Source of the DNA: Hespellia sp.
Lineage (GTDB): Bacteria > Bacillota > Clostridia > Lachnospirales > Lachnospiraceae
Length of the DNA stretch: 47,583 nt
Direction: 5' to 3'
NCBI GenBank assembly: GCA_028694105.1
Contig: JAQUUC010000023.1
Location: 1 to 47,583 of the forward strand
Positions 27,324 to 36,495 of this stretch are shown piece after piece. Under the pieces are notes generated by a model. The model made no database searches, was not told where the DNA came from, and was given only the letters and a program-made list of their open reading frames with translations. The position numbers and the translations under genes were made by a program. The first letter of the stretch is position 1. Each line of letters starts with the position of its first letter.

Positions 27324-28397
27324 CTACTCATCCTCTTTTACAATCTCTTCATCCGAAGAATGCGGTTTATGCATAATCTGAATATTGTCAGGAAGAATCG
27401 TAAGGCCGACTTTTGCACCGATCTGTGCCGGATTCACACTCTGAACCATCCATTCATAATCCTCTGCGCGAACCTTGATCTCATAATATGCGCCCTTAAA
27501 AATAATCGAAACGACCAGGCCAGACAGCAGACCGTCCTTTTCCTCCACAATGACCAGATCCTCCGGACGTATGACAACATCCACCGGTTCATTTTTGCCA
27601 AAGCCGACATCTACACATTCAATGCGGCGGCCCTGAATCCGCACGAGACAATCCTGCTCCATCACGCCGTCGATGATATTACTGTCCCCGATAAAGTCAG
27701 CGACAAACGCATTCTGCGGTTCATCATAAATACTCTTTGAGCTGCCCATCTGCTGAATGATTCCCTGATTCATAACAATGATGCGGTCAGACATCGTAAG
27801 CGCCTCATCCTGATCATGGGTGACATAGACAAACGTAATTCCAACTTCCTGCTTAATCTTAATCAGCTCCCGCTGCATATCATGGCGAAGCTTTAAATCC
27901 AGTGCGCCAAGTGGCTCATCCAGGAGCAGCATTTTCGGTTCATTTACAATCGCTCTTGCTATCGCGACCCTCTGCTGCTGTCCTCCGCTCAGTGACTCTG
28001 GTTTCCGCTTCTCATAGCCATCCATGTTCACCAGTTTTAAAGCATACTCAATCTTATCTTTGATATATGTCTTACTTTTATTCTTCAGTTTCAATCCAAA
28101 TGCAATATTCTCCGCAATTGACATATGCGGAAACAGAGAATACTTTTGGAATACCGTATTGACATTTCGTTTATCCGGAGAGAGATTCGTAATATCCTTC
28201 CCTTCAAAAAACACCTGGCCTTCATCCGGCTTCAAAAATCCGCCGATGATTCTGAGCGTGGTAGATTTGCCGCAGCCGGACGGCCCGAGCAGCGTGACGA
28301 ACTCATTCTTCTTGATGTCCAGACTGAAATCCTCTAAAATCGGTTTTCCGTCAAATTCTTTGCTTATATTCTTCAGCTTTAAAATCTCGTCATTCAT
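27324..28397 (-). CDS. potA: Spermidine/putrescine ABC transporter ATPase
   Basis: 357 residues. It powers polyamine uptake. Walker A is GPSGCGKSTTLR near residue 38, the Q-loop is VFQKYSLFPHM, the signature is LSGGQQQRVAIARA, Walker B is MLLLDEPLGALD and the switch His is in YVTHDQDEAL. The C-terminal ~110 residues form a TOBE domain (VRIQGRRIECVDVGF; VVIRPEDLVIVEEKDG). It lies 11 bases downstream of the XRE-cupin regulator gene, so regulator and transporter are probably one operon. Confidence 0.95.
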   Translation of the reverse strand: MNDEILKLKNISKEFDGKPILEDFSLDIKKNEFVTLLGPSGCGKSTTLRIIGGFLKPDEGQVFFEGKDITNLSPDKRNVNTVFQKYSLFPHMSIAENIAFGLKLKNKSKTYIKDKIEYALKLVNMDGYEKRKPESLSGGQQQRVAIARAIVNEPKMLLLDEPLGALDLKLRHDMQRELIKIKQEVGITFVYVTHDQDEALTMSDRIIVMNQGIIQQMGSSKSIYDEPQNAFVADFIGDSNIIDGVMEQDCLVRIQGRRIECVDVGFGKNEPVDVVIRPEDLVIVEEKDGLLSGLVVSIIFKGAYYEIKVRAEDYEWMVQSVNPAQIGAKVGLTILPDNIQIMHKPHSSDEEIVKEDE

Positions 28398-28408
28398 GTC
28401 AATTCTCC

Positions 28409-28957
28409 TTAAAAGTTTGGCGGGCTGCAGACCCAGATAAAAGTCGACACATGATTCGACAGTGACCGAATGTAGTGGCGCTTATTTGCGGCGTAAATAA
28501 AAGAATCCCCCTTATTTACTGTATAGTGAACATCTCCATATATTACTTCAATTTTACCTTTTAAAACATACCCGAACTCATCACCCTCATGAGGCTTGTC
28601 GGCCGGAAGCATCTCTCCGGGCTGGATATCGACCAGAATCGGTTCCAGATTCTTGCTCTGTGCCGATGCAATCAGCCATGTAATACTGTTTCCTGCTTCA
28701 TCGGTCTTCTCAAAATAGTCTTCCTGCTTGTATACAATCTGCGTATCCTCTGTCTCCAAAAAGAAATCGGACAAATTCGTTCCCAGACACTCGACAATAT
28801 CTGCAAGTGTCGATACGGAAGGTGCTGTCTGTCCCCTCTCCAATTGAGAAATGAATCCTTTTGTCAACTCGGTACGCGCTGCAAGTTCATCCTGAGTAAG
28901 CCCATTCTGATTTCGCAGATTTCTGATTTTCTGACCAATCTTACTGTCCAAATTCAT
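28409..28957 (-). CDS. XRE-family transcriptional regulator with cupin domain
   Basis: About 182 residues from ATG 28955-28957; a GTG one codon earlier (28958-28960) has better spacing (9 bases) from AAGGAG and may be the true start. Residues ~6-60 form a helix-turn-helix (IGQKIRNLRNQNGLTQDELA; TELTKGFISQLERGQTAPS). The C-terminal half is a cupin (MLPADKPHEGDEFGYVLKGK; VNKGDSFIYAANKRHYI). This architecture matches PuuR/SinR-like metabolite-sensing repressors. As the first gene of the potABCD operon it probably senses polyamine and controls its own operon; that is inference. Confidence 0.9.
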   Translation of the reverse strand: MNLDSKIGQKIRNLRNQNGLTQDELAARTELTKGFISQLERGQTAPSVSTLADIVECLGTNLSDFFLETEDTQIVYKQEDYFEKTDEAGNSITWLIASAQSKNLEPILVDIQPGEMLPADKPHEGDEFGYVLKGKIEVIYGDVHYTVNKGDSFIYAANKRHYIRSLSNHVSTFIWVCSPPNF

Positions 28958-28989
28958 CACGTCGACACGCTCCTTTCTATTCCAACTCA

Positions 28990-29017
28990 ATTATACATAT
29001 ACTAAACTTAAAGTCAA
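28990..29017 (-). promoter_or_regulatory. Promoter of the XRE-cupin/pot operon
   Basis: Minus strand: -35 TTGACT (29012-29017), a 16-base spacer, and a perfect -10 TATAAT (28990-28995). The spacer is very AT-rich with a loose dyad (ACT..AAGTTT..AGT) that could be an operator, but the symmetry is weak. Confidence 0.65.
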
Positions 29018-29058
29018 CTGTTACTTTCATTATTTTTGATTTTTTGCACGTTATGGCG

Positions 29059-29092
29059 AAAAAAAAGAACCCATACATGAAAATATGAGTTC
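29059..29092 (-). terminator. Intrinsic terminator after the nucleoside kinase gene
   Basis: Minus-strand arms GAACTCATA and TATGGGTTC (one G-U pair) with an 8-base loop, followed by eight T (29059-29066). It begins 19 bases after the kinase stop and ends the dgt-dnaG-rpoD block. Confidence 0.85.
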
Positions 29093-29110
29093 CATTTTTT
29101 GTATTTGAAC

Positions 29111-30778
29111 TTATACGTCAAAACATCCGCCGCCTACAAATTCCCTGAGAAGTGAGGTGTTCGGTATGTTCTCACTGTTGATACCGACAAAATAGTCCAG
29201 AAATTTAAGCAGACGTTTTGCTTCCAGATATTCCGCACAATTTTTTTCGACACCAAAAAGCATCGGTTCCACATACTGCTTAAGGACTGCCAGCTCGTAA
29301 ATCAGTGCAGAGTTGAACATCACATCCGCCTCTTCCTGAAACGGAAAAATATTCTTTTCTTCCCCTCTTCGTACCGAAGGCCACATCGCAATTGTCTGCT
29401 GTGCAGACGTTCCGCGTGTTCTCGCATCTCTGACGATTCTTCGTATCAGACGGCCATCCGTAGTCGGAATGCGGTTATGCTCATCAATATTTAACTGTGT
29501 CAGCGCACTGATGTATATTTTGAGCTTATTCGCCGCCGGAAGCTTTTCGGTTAATTTGGGATTCAGGCAGTGAATTCCCTCAATGACAAGCACATCATTC
29601 TCCGCGATTTTGAATGGTTTTCCGCTGTAGTTTCGGTGTCCGGATTTGAAATCAAACGTGGGAATAATGATTTCTTTTCCGGCAAGCAGATCTGACATAT
29701 CCCGGTTAAAAGCTTCTACATCAATCGCCTCAATACACTCAAAATTATAATTGCCGAATTCATCCTTCGGCGTATTTTCACGGTCCACAAAATAATTGTC
29801 AACCGCAATCGGATGTGGCTGAAGACCATTCACCGCCAGCTGAACAGACAACCTATGGGAAAATGTAGTTTTTCCGGAGGATGACGGTCCCGCAATCAGA
29901 ATGATCTTTACACTTCCCTTGGACGCGATCATCTGCGCAATCTCAGAAATTTTCCGTTCCTGAAACGCCTCCTGTACCAGTACGGCCGTCCTCACATCCT
30001 GATGTGCCGCCATATCATTCAGCGCACCAACCGTCTCAATATCCTGAAGATCCCCCCACTCGGTGGATTCCTTTAATACCTGAAACAGCTTTTCCTGTGG
30101 ATGGAACTCAGGAACAACAGTGGTTGCCTCGGTTGTAGGCATCTGAATGACAAAGCCCTCATTATATAAATGCAGGGAGAAAAATTTCAGATAGCTGGTA
30201 TCCGGCACCATATACCCATAATAGTAATCTTCAAATTCGTTGATACTGTAGATGTTCACCCGTGAAACTCTTCGGTATTCAAACAGATGCATCTTATCAT
30301 ACATCTCGTATTTTTCAAATAATTTCACAGCCTCTTCGGTATTGATGGAACGCTTTTTGATCGGGAGTGCTTCCTCTGCCATCTCATGCATCCTTGCCGC
30401 GACTGCCTCTAAAAATTCCTGATTCACCTGCACTTTTCCATCAAGTTTACAATAATAGCCTTTGTCAATCGAATACAGGATTCTTGCCTTGCGTACTCTG
30501 TCGTGACCTGCCACATCATAGATTGCTTTTACAAGAAGAAGACAGATGCTCCTTTTGTATGTTTTCATTCCAATCGGATCACCGACTGTCACAAAACTGA
30601 TTTCCCTGTCACCGTCCAGACGCTTATGCAGTTCCTGCAGCCGGAACGGTTCCGTAAATACAAGGACAATGCGATCCTGATACAAGAACTGAAAATCCTC
30701 TGCAATTTTCTGATATGTCGTTCCACGCTCATACTCTCTCATCTGGTCTTTTACTTTTACTCTGCACATATCTGTCAT
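29111..30778 (-). CDS. Uridine-kinase-family nucleoside kinase with TGS/ThrRS-like N-terminus
   Basis: 555 residues if translation starts at ATG 30776-30778 (GAGG at 9 bases); an ATG 14 codons earlier overlaps the nif3 stop. Residues ~1-60 read like a TGS/ThrRS-like module (VKVKDQMREYERGTTYQKIA). Residues ~60-270 resemble the second N-terminal region of threonyl-tRNA synthetase-like proteins (RSICLLLVKAIYD; RRVSRVNIYSINEFEDYYYG). The P-loop kinase domain follows, with Walker A IAGPSSSGKTTFSHRL near residue 300 and GIHCLNPKL and RIVRDARTRGTSAQQT loops. It probably phosphorylates a nucleoside; the exact substrate is unknown. It is the last gene of the unit. Confidence 0.85.
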   Translation of the reverse strand: MTDMCRVKVKDQMREYERGTTYQKIAEDFQFLYQDRIVLVFTEPFRLQELHKRLDGDREISFVTVGDPIGMKTYKRSICLLLVKAIYDVAGHDRVRKARILYSIDKGYYCKLDGKVQVNQEFLEAVAARMHEMAEEALPIKKRSINTEEAVKLFEKYEMYDKMHLFEYRRVSRVNIYSINEFEDYYYGYMVPDTSYLKFFSLHLYNEGFVIQMPTTEATTVVPEFHPQEKLFQVLKESTEWGDLQDIETVGALNDMAAHQDVRTAVLVQEAFQERKISEIAQMIASKGSVKIILIAGPSSSGKTTFSHRLSVQLAVNGLQPHPIAVDNYFVDRENTPKDEFGNYNFECIEAIDVEAFNRDMSDLLAGKEIIIPTFDFKSGHRNYSGKPFKIAENDVLVIEGIHCLNPKLTEKLPAANKLKIYISALTQLNIDEHNRIPTTDGRLIRRIVRDARTRGTSAQQTIAMWPSVRRGEEKNIFPFQEEADVMFNSALIYELAVLKQYVEPMLFGVEKNCAEYLEAKRLLKFLDYFVGINSENIPNTSLLREFVGGGCFDV

Positions 30779-30794
30779 TTCTGTCGCCTCGTTT

Positions 30795-31589
30795 CTATAT
30801 AATATGAAATGGTGGTGCAATCATTTCCGTTTTTATTTCGATGCCCTGCGTATGTTCTTCCAGAAACTTCTTGATATCATCCATGAAAATGTATTCCGTG
30901 CCATAATGTCCGGCATCAATGATCGTGAGGCCCTGTGCAACCGCATCAAGTCCCGCGTGATGATCGATATCACCGGTCACCAGAATCTCAGCCTTCTTTT
31001 CTAAAGAAGCAACCAGCATGCTCTTCCCGGATCCCGGAGAAACAGCCATGCGTCTGTACCTTTTTTCTTTGTCCTCAAAATCGGCAAATACTTTTACCTG
31101 CGAAAGCTTCAGCCTGTCTTTCACAAAATCACAGCATTCCTGCAAATTCATCGCTTTTGGCAGCGTTCCCACTCTTCCGATTCCCTCAGTGAACTCACCT
31201 GCAAAGTAGGATTCTTCCAGGACCTCCTGATGATCCAGCTCCAGAATATCTCCTGCAAGCTGTGCCATTCCAAGGACATCATAATTCGTATGCATCGCAT
31301 AGTATGGGATATCCTCCTGAATCAGCCGGATGATTCTTCTGCCAATATAATCACTCTGTCTGACCGACTTCAGCGGGCCAAAAATCATTGGATGGTGCGT
31401 AATCAGCATATCTGCCTGCCACACAGCCGCATGCTCAATCACTTCATCGGTAGCATCCAGCGCAAGAAAGATTTTAGCGACCTTCTTATCCTCCCGTCCA
31501 ATCTGCAGTCCCACATTATCAAAACTAAGAGCTGCATCCCTTTCATATTTTGATTCAATTATTTTGATCACATCTTCAGCCAGCATCAT
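30795..31589 (-). CDS. Nif3-like dinuclear metal-centre protein
   Basis: 264 residues, the short form of the YqfO/Nif3 family without the inserted PII-like domain. Metal-binding histidines are visible in MLITHHPMIFGPL and in GDIDHHAGLDAV, with DAGHYGTEYIFM near the C-terminus. The N-terminus is AEDVIKIIESKYERDAALSF. Members are often labelled GTP cyclohydrolase I type 2, but the biochemical role is not established. The start is one of two adjacent ATG codons (31587-31589 or 31584-31586) behind GGGG. It lies 15 bases after trmK, a conserved pairing in Firmicutes. Confidence 0.92.
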   Translation of the reverse strand: MMLAEDVIKIIESKYERDAALSFDNVGLQIGREDKKVAKIFLALDATDEVIEHAAVWQADMLITHHPMIFGPLKSVRQSDYIGRRIIRLIQEDIPYYAMHTNYDVLGMAQLAGDILELDHQEVLEESYFAGEFTEGIGRVGTLPKAMNLQECCDFVKDRLKLSQVKVFADFEDKEKRYRRMAVSPGSGKSMLVASLEKKAEILVTGDIDHHAGLDAVAQGLTIIDAGHYGTEYIFMDDIKKFLEEHTQGIEIKTEMIAPPFHII

Positions 31590-31604
31590 TTTTCCCCTTT
31601 TTCC

Positions 31605-32306
31605 TTATTCATAATAAGCCAGTGCTTCGCTTATCAGCTTCAGTTCCGCCTGCAATTCCCGTCTCCGTTTCACAATGTGTGCTCCCTCTTTCTCGGAAAT
31701 AGCCGCAAGAACCTGTTCTTTTAAAGCCTTTTCCTTCTTCAGATACGTATGAAGCACCGGGTGTCTTTTTTTCAGCAGAAGCTTTCCATACTGCAGTTCA
31801 CAGTCATTCCAGATTTCATTCTGTCTCTTACCTGGCAGAGTCACCTTCATCATCGGATAGAATTTTCCATCCTCTAACACCATATCTTCCTCCATCACAG
31901 AAAAGCCTTCCTGTATCAGAAAGGCTCTTACTTTATAGAGTTCAGATTGCGGCTGTAAAATACATTCTTCTAAATCACAGACAATCTGTGGACTGTCCTT
32001 CAAGATTTTGATGATCAGACCTCCACCCATTCCAGCGATCGTCACACTCTGCACCGCCATCATTTCAAGTGCCTTTAGTCCATCCGACAGACGTAACTCA
32101 ATCGGCAGTGGTGGCTGATGCTGAAGAATATGTTCTTTTGCACGCAGGAGGGGCCCTTCATTGACATCCATCGCAATCACATGGGGACAGATTCCCTTCT
32201 CCGTCAGATAAATCGGAATGTATCCGTGATCGCATCCGACGTCTGCGAGTGTAAGGCCCGGTGTCACAAGATCTGCAACTGCCTGTAGTCTCTTCGATAA
32301 TTCCAT
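31605..32306 (-). CDS. trmK: tRNA (adenine-22-N1)-methyltransferase
   Basis: 233 residues. The SAM-binding motif is LADVGCDHGYIPIYL near residue 20; the motif IV-like VTIAGMGGGLIIKIL and LQPQSELYKVRAFLIQEGF are characteristic of the TrmK/YqfN family. The C-terminal ~70 residues are a charged coiled helix (KKEKALKEQVLAAISEKEG). It methylates A22 of bacterial tRNAs. It starts 8 bases after the rpoD stop, the standard sigA-trmK-nif3 arrangement of Firmicutes. Confidence 0.94.
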   Translation of the reverse strand: MELSKRLQAVADLVTPGLTLADVGCDHGYIPIYLTEKGICPHVIAMDVNEGPLLRAKEHILQHQPPLPIELRLSDGLKALEMMAVQSVTIAGMGGGLIIKILKDSPQIVCDLEECILQPQSELYKVRAFLIQEGFSVMEEDMVLEDGKFYPMMKVTLPGKRQNEIWNDCELQYGKLLLKKRHPVLHTYLKKEKALKEQVLAAISEKEGAHIVKRRRELQAELKLISEALAYYE

Positions 32307-32314
32307 ACAGTCCT

Positions 32315-33427
32315 CTAATCCAGATAATCGCGAAGCTTGCGGCTGCGGCTCGGATGGCGGAGCTTTCTAAGTGCCTTGGCTTCAATCTGACGAATACGTT
32401 CTCTGGTGACATCGAATTCTTTTCCTACTTCTTCCAAAGTACGGGCACGTCCGTCATTCATGCCGAAACGAAGTCTTAAAACCTTCTGCTCACGCTCTGT
32501 CAGCGTATCTAACACTTCATCCAGCTGTTCTTTTAATAAGGTTGCTGCAGCAGCTTCCGCCGGTACCGGTACATTGTCATCCTGAATGAAATCACCCAGA
32601 TGACTGTCTTCCTCTTCTCCAATTGGAGTCTCAAGTGATACCGGTTCCTGTGAAATCTTAAGAATCTCGCGGACACGTTCTACCGGCATATCGAGTTCTT
32701 TTGCAATCTCTTCCGGCGTAGGTTCACGTCCAAGCTCCTGAAGCAACTGTCTTGAAACACGAATCAGTTTGTTGATGGTCTCAACCATATGGACCGGAAT
32801 ACGAATCGTTCTCGCCTGATCTGCAATCGCTCTTGTGATGGCCTGTCTGATCCACCATGTTGCATAAGTACTAAACTTAAAGCCCTTGTTGTAATCAAAT
32901 TTCTCAACGGCTTTGATCAGTCCGAGATTTCCCTCCTGAATCAGATCAAGGAAGAGCATACCACGGCCGACATATCGCTTTGCGATACTCACGACTAATC
33001 GAAGGTTCGCTTCCGCAAGACGCTTTTTAGCCTCTTCATCCCCTTCTTCCATACGCTTTGCAAGAACCACTTCTTCATCCGCAGTCAGAAGAGGCACTTT
33101 ACCGATTTCTTTCAGATACATACGCACTGGATCCTCGATACTGATACCTTCCGGAACTGACAAATCGATTTTTTCAACATCAACCTCATCTTCTTCGCTG
33201 ATTACAATCTCAACATCGTCTTCCTCGTCCTCTTCTCCACTAATCCGAAGAACATCAATGTTGCTGGCTTCAAGCTGATCAAACACTTTTTCCATCTGAT
33301 CGGAATCGAGTTCCATATCGTTGAAAAATTCGTTAATCTCCTGCAACTCCAAGATACTTTTTTTCTTCTTGCCAAGTGAAATCAGCTCTTTCATTTTCTC
33401 CTCGAATTTTTGTGTGTTTTCTTCCAT
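32315..33427 (-). CDS. rpoD: RNA polymerase primary sigma factor
   Basis: 370 residues. Region 1.1 occupies the N-terminus, followed by an acidic stretch ([20 protein letters not shown]). Region 1.2 is [16 protein letters not shown]; region 2 includes [20 protein letters not shown] and [20 protein letters not shown]; region 3 is [19 protein letters not shown]; region 4 has the -35-binding helix-turn-helix [20 protein letters not shown]. It is SigA, the housekeeping sigma factor, consistent with the TTGACA/TATAAT promoters seen in the window. The ATG at 33425-33427 follows GGAGG. Downstream of dnaG as usual. Confidence 0.98.
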   Translation of the reverse strand: MEENTQKFEEKMKELISLGKKKKSILELQEINEFFNDMELDSDQMEKVFDQLEASNIDVLRISGEEDEEDDVEIVISEEDEVDVEKIDLSVPEGISIEDPVRMYLKEIGKVPLLTADEEVVLAKRMEEGDEEAKKRLAEANLRLVVSIAKRYVGRGMLFLDLIQEGNLGLIKAVEKFDYNKGFKFSTYATWWIRQAITRAIADQARTIRIPVHMVETINKLIRVSRQLLQELGREPTPEEIAKELDMPVERVREILKISQEPVSLETPIGEEEDSHLGDFIQDDNVPVPAEAAAATLLKEQLDEVLDTLTEREQKVLRLRFGMNDGRARTLEEVGKEFDVTRERIRQIEAKALRKLRHPSRSRKLRDYLD

Positions 33428-33490
33428 ATGTCCATCCTTCCTCCCCTACAGAAAGTGCCTTTCCACAGGGTATCTCGTTTTATTTTATCC

Positions 33491-35266
33491 TTAATCAATA
33501 GAAATATGCAGTCCTCGCAAACTGTCAAGATTCCGCTTATCATTCATAAGTTTTTGCAGCCCTGCCATATCAGTCGGATCAAGTGCTTTCGTCGCCCGGT
33601 CGATACTCTGGCTCTTTACTTTCCTGATGGTCTCCTGCAGTGCTTTTTCTTTCTCTTCTTTCGTCGTCAGCTCCTGTATCTTCGTGTGAAACAGACTTGC
33701 TGCCTCCCGATGCTGTTCTTCCTCGGTAAAATGATTCATAATCTTCGCCGGATTTATATCGCCCTCTTCATATTGTTCATATAAGAGCTTTGCAACCGTG
33801 CGGTAAAGCTCTGTCGAAAAATCATCCGGCTCAATATATTTCCTGACCAGAGAAAAGATTTTGGTATCATCAATCATCCATGTCAATAGGATTTTCTGGG
33901 ATTTTAATGTCCCGTCTTCTTTCGGCCGGTCACGGTTTGACGTTGATTTTGCGCGCTGCGCCGGTGCCGCCAGCCCGATGGATACCGCTGTCTTGGCAAC
34001 CAGCTTCTGAAGGCCTTCCACATCAACACGATATTCTTTTGCGACCGCCTCTATATAATTATTACGTTCTAATTCTTCTTCAAATCCAATCAGCTTCTTT
34101 GCAGCCTCGTGCAAAAAGCCAGTCTTGCCCTCAGGAGAATTCATATCATAATTCTTCGCTAAAATCTCCAGACTGAACATGAAGCCGTTCCTTGCCCTGC
34201 CGATACACTCTTCAAAGCTCTCCGCACCCATGTTCTTGATATATTCATCCGGATCCTTATACGGGTCCATACGAATGACCTTTGCGGAAATACCGACCTC
34301 TTTTAGAATCGGTACCGCGCGGAGTGCTGCTTTCGTGCCCGCCTCATCACTGTCATAGGTCAGATAGACCTCTCTGACATAGCGTTTGAGCAGTGAAGCA
34401 TGTCCGGAGGTCAGCGCTGTTCCCAGCGATGCAACCGCATTGGTAAACCCTGCCTGATGGAGTGATATCACATCCATATAACCTTCACAGATCAGGAAAT
34501 ACGGTTTCCGCGAGGTCCTTGCCCGGTTCAGTCCATACAGATTCCGGCTCTTATCAAACACCGGTGTCTCCGGTGAGTTCAGATATTTCGGCTTTCCGTC
34601 TCCCATGACACGCCCGCCAAATCCGATGACCCGGTTGTTCACATCCATGATTGGGAACATGACACGGTTCCAGAACTTATCGTATGCACCGTGCTTCTCA
34701 TCCACATTAACAAGTCCCGCCTGCCGGATCAGTTCTTCGGAATAGCCCTTCATTTTCAGATATTTTAGCAAATCATCACTGTATTTGTTCGAATATCCGA
34801 GTCCAAAGGCTGTAATCGTCTCCTCTGATAGCTGTCTGTCGGTAAGATATGTATGTGCTGCTCTGCCCTGCTCTGATTTTAACTGTGCGTAAAAATATTT
34901 TGCCGCCAGCTTATTCATCTCTAAAATTGTATTTCTTAAATCGGCTTTTGCTCTCTGTTCTTTGGAATATTCAATCTCCGGAAGCTCAACACCTGCTCTG
35001 TCTGCAAGCATCTTCAGTGCTTCTGTGAACGAATAATTCTCATATTCCATAATGAATGTAAATACATTGCCTCCCGCACCACAGCCAAAACAGTAATACA
35101 TCTGCTTTCCTCTGCTGACTGAGAAGGAGGGTGATTTTTCATTATGAAACGGGCAAAGACCAAAATAGGAACTGCCTTTTTTTTGAAGTCTGACATATCC
35201 GGAGATTACATCTACGATATCGTTCTTCATTCTGACTTCTTCTACTAAATCTTCCGAATAAAACAT
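33491..35266 (-). CDS. dnaG: DNA primase
   Basis: 591 residues, full length. The N-terminal CHC2 zinc ribbon has Cys38, His41, Cys59 and Cys62 (LCPFHNEKSPSFS; YYCFGCGAGGNVF). The catalytic core includes RVMFPIMDVNNRVIGFGGRV and the TOPRIM motif YFLICEGYMDVISLHQAGF and VYLTYDSDEAGTKAAL. The C-terminal ~150 residues are the helical DnaB-binding domain. It synthesises Okazaki primers. The ATG follows GGAGG. It lies between dgt and rpoD in the macromolecular-synthesis block. Confidence 0.97.
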   Translation of the reverse strand: MFYSEDLVEEVRMKNDIVDVISGYVRLQKKGSSYFGLCPFHNEKSPSFSVSRGKQMYYCFGCGAGGNVFTFIMEYENYSFTEALKMLADRAGVELPEIEYSKEQRAKADLRNTILEMNKLAAKYFYAQLKSEQGRAAHTYLTDRQLSEETITAFGLGYSNKYSDDLLKYLKMKGYSEELIRQAGLVNVDEKHGAYDKFWNRVMFPIMDVNNRVIGFGGRVMGDGKPKYLNSPETPVFDKSRNLYGLNRARTSRKPYFLICEGYMDVISLHQAGFTNAVASLGTALTSGHASLLKRYVREVYLTYDSDEAGTKAALRAVPILKEVGISAKVIRMDPYKDPDEYIKNMGAESFEECIGRARNGFMFSLEILAKNYDMNSPEGKTGFLHEAAKKLIGFEEELERNNYIEAVAKEYRVDVEGLQKLVAKTAVSIGLAAPAQRAKSTSNRDRPKEDGTLKSQKILLTWMIDDTKIFSLVRKYIEPDDFSTELYRTVAKLLYEQYEEGDINPAKIMNHFTEEEQHREAASLFHTKIQELTTKEEKEKALQETIRKVKSQSIDRATKALDPTDMAGLQKLMNDKRNLDSLRGLHISID

Positions 35267-35341
35267 GGCTGCCTCCGTCTGTCAATGATTACCTGAAACC
35301 CCTATTTATTATATTCGACAGAAACTCTCTATTTCCTTTTT

Positions 35342-36343
35342 TTAATTTTTCCAAGATTCCGGAACAAAGTATTCTTCGAATTTCTTTACCGCATAATTAT
35401 CTGTCATTCCGGCAATATAATCACACACAATCTGCTCCTTCGGATTGTCTTTGGAATCGATTGCCTGCAGATACTGCTCTGGCATCAGCTCCGGATGATC
35501 GATATAATACTGGTACAGCTGTTTGAGCATATTGATTGCTTTATGTTCCTCGCCCTTTGCTTTCGGGTTCTTATAGACATGCTCAAACAGAAACTGCCTG
35601 AGCCCGATCATCGCAGTCTCAACCTCGGCTGACATCTGAATCCGCGGTTTGTCCATGCTGTTGATAATGACGTTATGTATCATGGTATCTAATCTGACCT
35701 TGGTTGAATTGCCGAGAATTTCACTGTATTCCCGCGGAATATCCGCCTCTTCCATAATTCCTCCGCGGATTGCATCATCAATGTCATGGTTGATGTATGC
35801 GATCTTATCCGATAAGCGCACTACCTTTCCCTCCAGTGTACGAGGATTGCCGGTTGTCTGATGGTTCAGGATGCCATCCCTCACCTCCCATGTCAGATTC
35901 AGCCCCTGTCCCTGCTTTTCAATGAGGTCGACCACACGCAGACTCTGCTCATTATGTTTGAAATGATACACCGAATTCAGTGCTCTCTCTCCTGCGTGAC
36001 CGAACGGTGTGTGTCCCAGATCATGTCCGAGCGCAATCGCCTCCACCAGATCCTCATTCAGCCGCAGTGCCTTCGCAATCGTCCTTGCATTCTGTGATAC
36101 CTCCAGCGTATGCGTCAGTCTGGTCCGGTAATGATCCCCCTTCGGCAATAAAAAAACCTGTGTCTTCTGCTTCAGACGCCGAAAAGATTTACAGTGCAGT
36201 ATTCTGTCACGGTCGCGCTGAAAAACCGGGCGGATATCACATTCCGGTTCTTCTACGCTTCTTCCTCTCGAATTCTTACTGAATGTTGCATAAGGACTCA
36301 GGTATTCTAACTCTCTTTCTTCTAACTGTTCTCTAATTATCAT
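35342..36343 (-). CDS. dgt: Deoxyguanosinetriphosphate triphosphohydrolase-like HD protein
   Basis: 333 residues, the short Firmicute form. HD-domain metal ligands are visible: His78 in RTRLTHTLEVSQ and His107-Asp108 in ALGHDLGHTPFGHAGE, with the later Asp in RLSDKIAYINHDIDDA. Members hydrolyse dNTP to deoxynucleoside and triphosphate, controlling dNTP pools. The start ATG follows GAGGTGGAG. It heads the dgt-dnaG-rpoD block; such pairing with DNA primase is common in clostridia. Confidence 0.93.
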   Translation of the reverse strand: MIIREQLEERELEYLSPYATFSKNSRGRSVEEPECDIRPVFQRDRDRILHCKSFRRLKQKTQVFLLPKGDHYRTRLTHTLEVSQNARTIAKALRLNEDLVEAIALGHDLGHTPFGHAGERALNSVYHFKHNEQSLRVVDLIEKQGQGLNLTWEVRDGILNHQTTGNPRTLEGKVVRLSDKIAYINHDIDDAIRGGIMEEADIPREYSEILGNSTKVRLDTMIHNVIINSMDKPRIQMSAEVETAMIGLRQFLFEHVYKNPKAKGEEHKAINMLKQLYQYYIDHPELMPEQYLQAIDSKDNPKEQIVCDYIAGMTDNYAVKKFEEYFVPESWKN

Positions 36344-36462
36344 AACTCCACCTCGTCTGTTAGTGAATAATTTGAAAAAACATGTTCTATATTATCTTTT
36401 TCTGCGTTTTTTCTGTATTTCCTTTTTTTACTGAAAAAAAGCCTCAAAAAACAAAATTTTTG

Positions 36463-36471
36463 TGCTATGAT
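36463..36471 (+). promoter_or_regulatory. Extended -10 promoter of the MATE gene
   Basis: TGCTATGAT: an extended -10 (TG-N-TATGAT) with no good -35 upstream, 25 bases before the ATG at 36496. The divergent 150-base gap to dgt is AT-rich and I could not assign a clear dgt promoter in it. Confidence 0.5.
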
Positions 36472-36495
36472 AGATAACTATGGAGGATTTATTTC

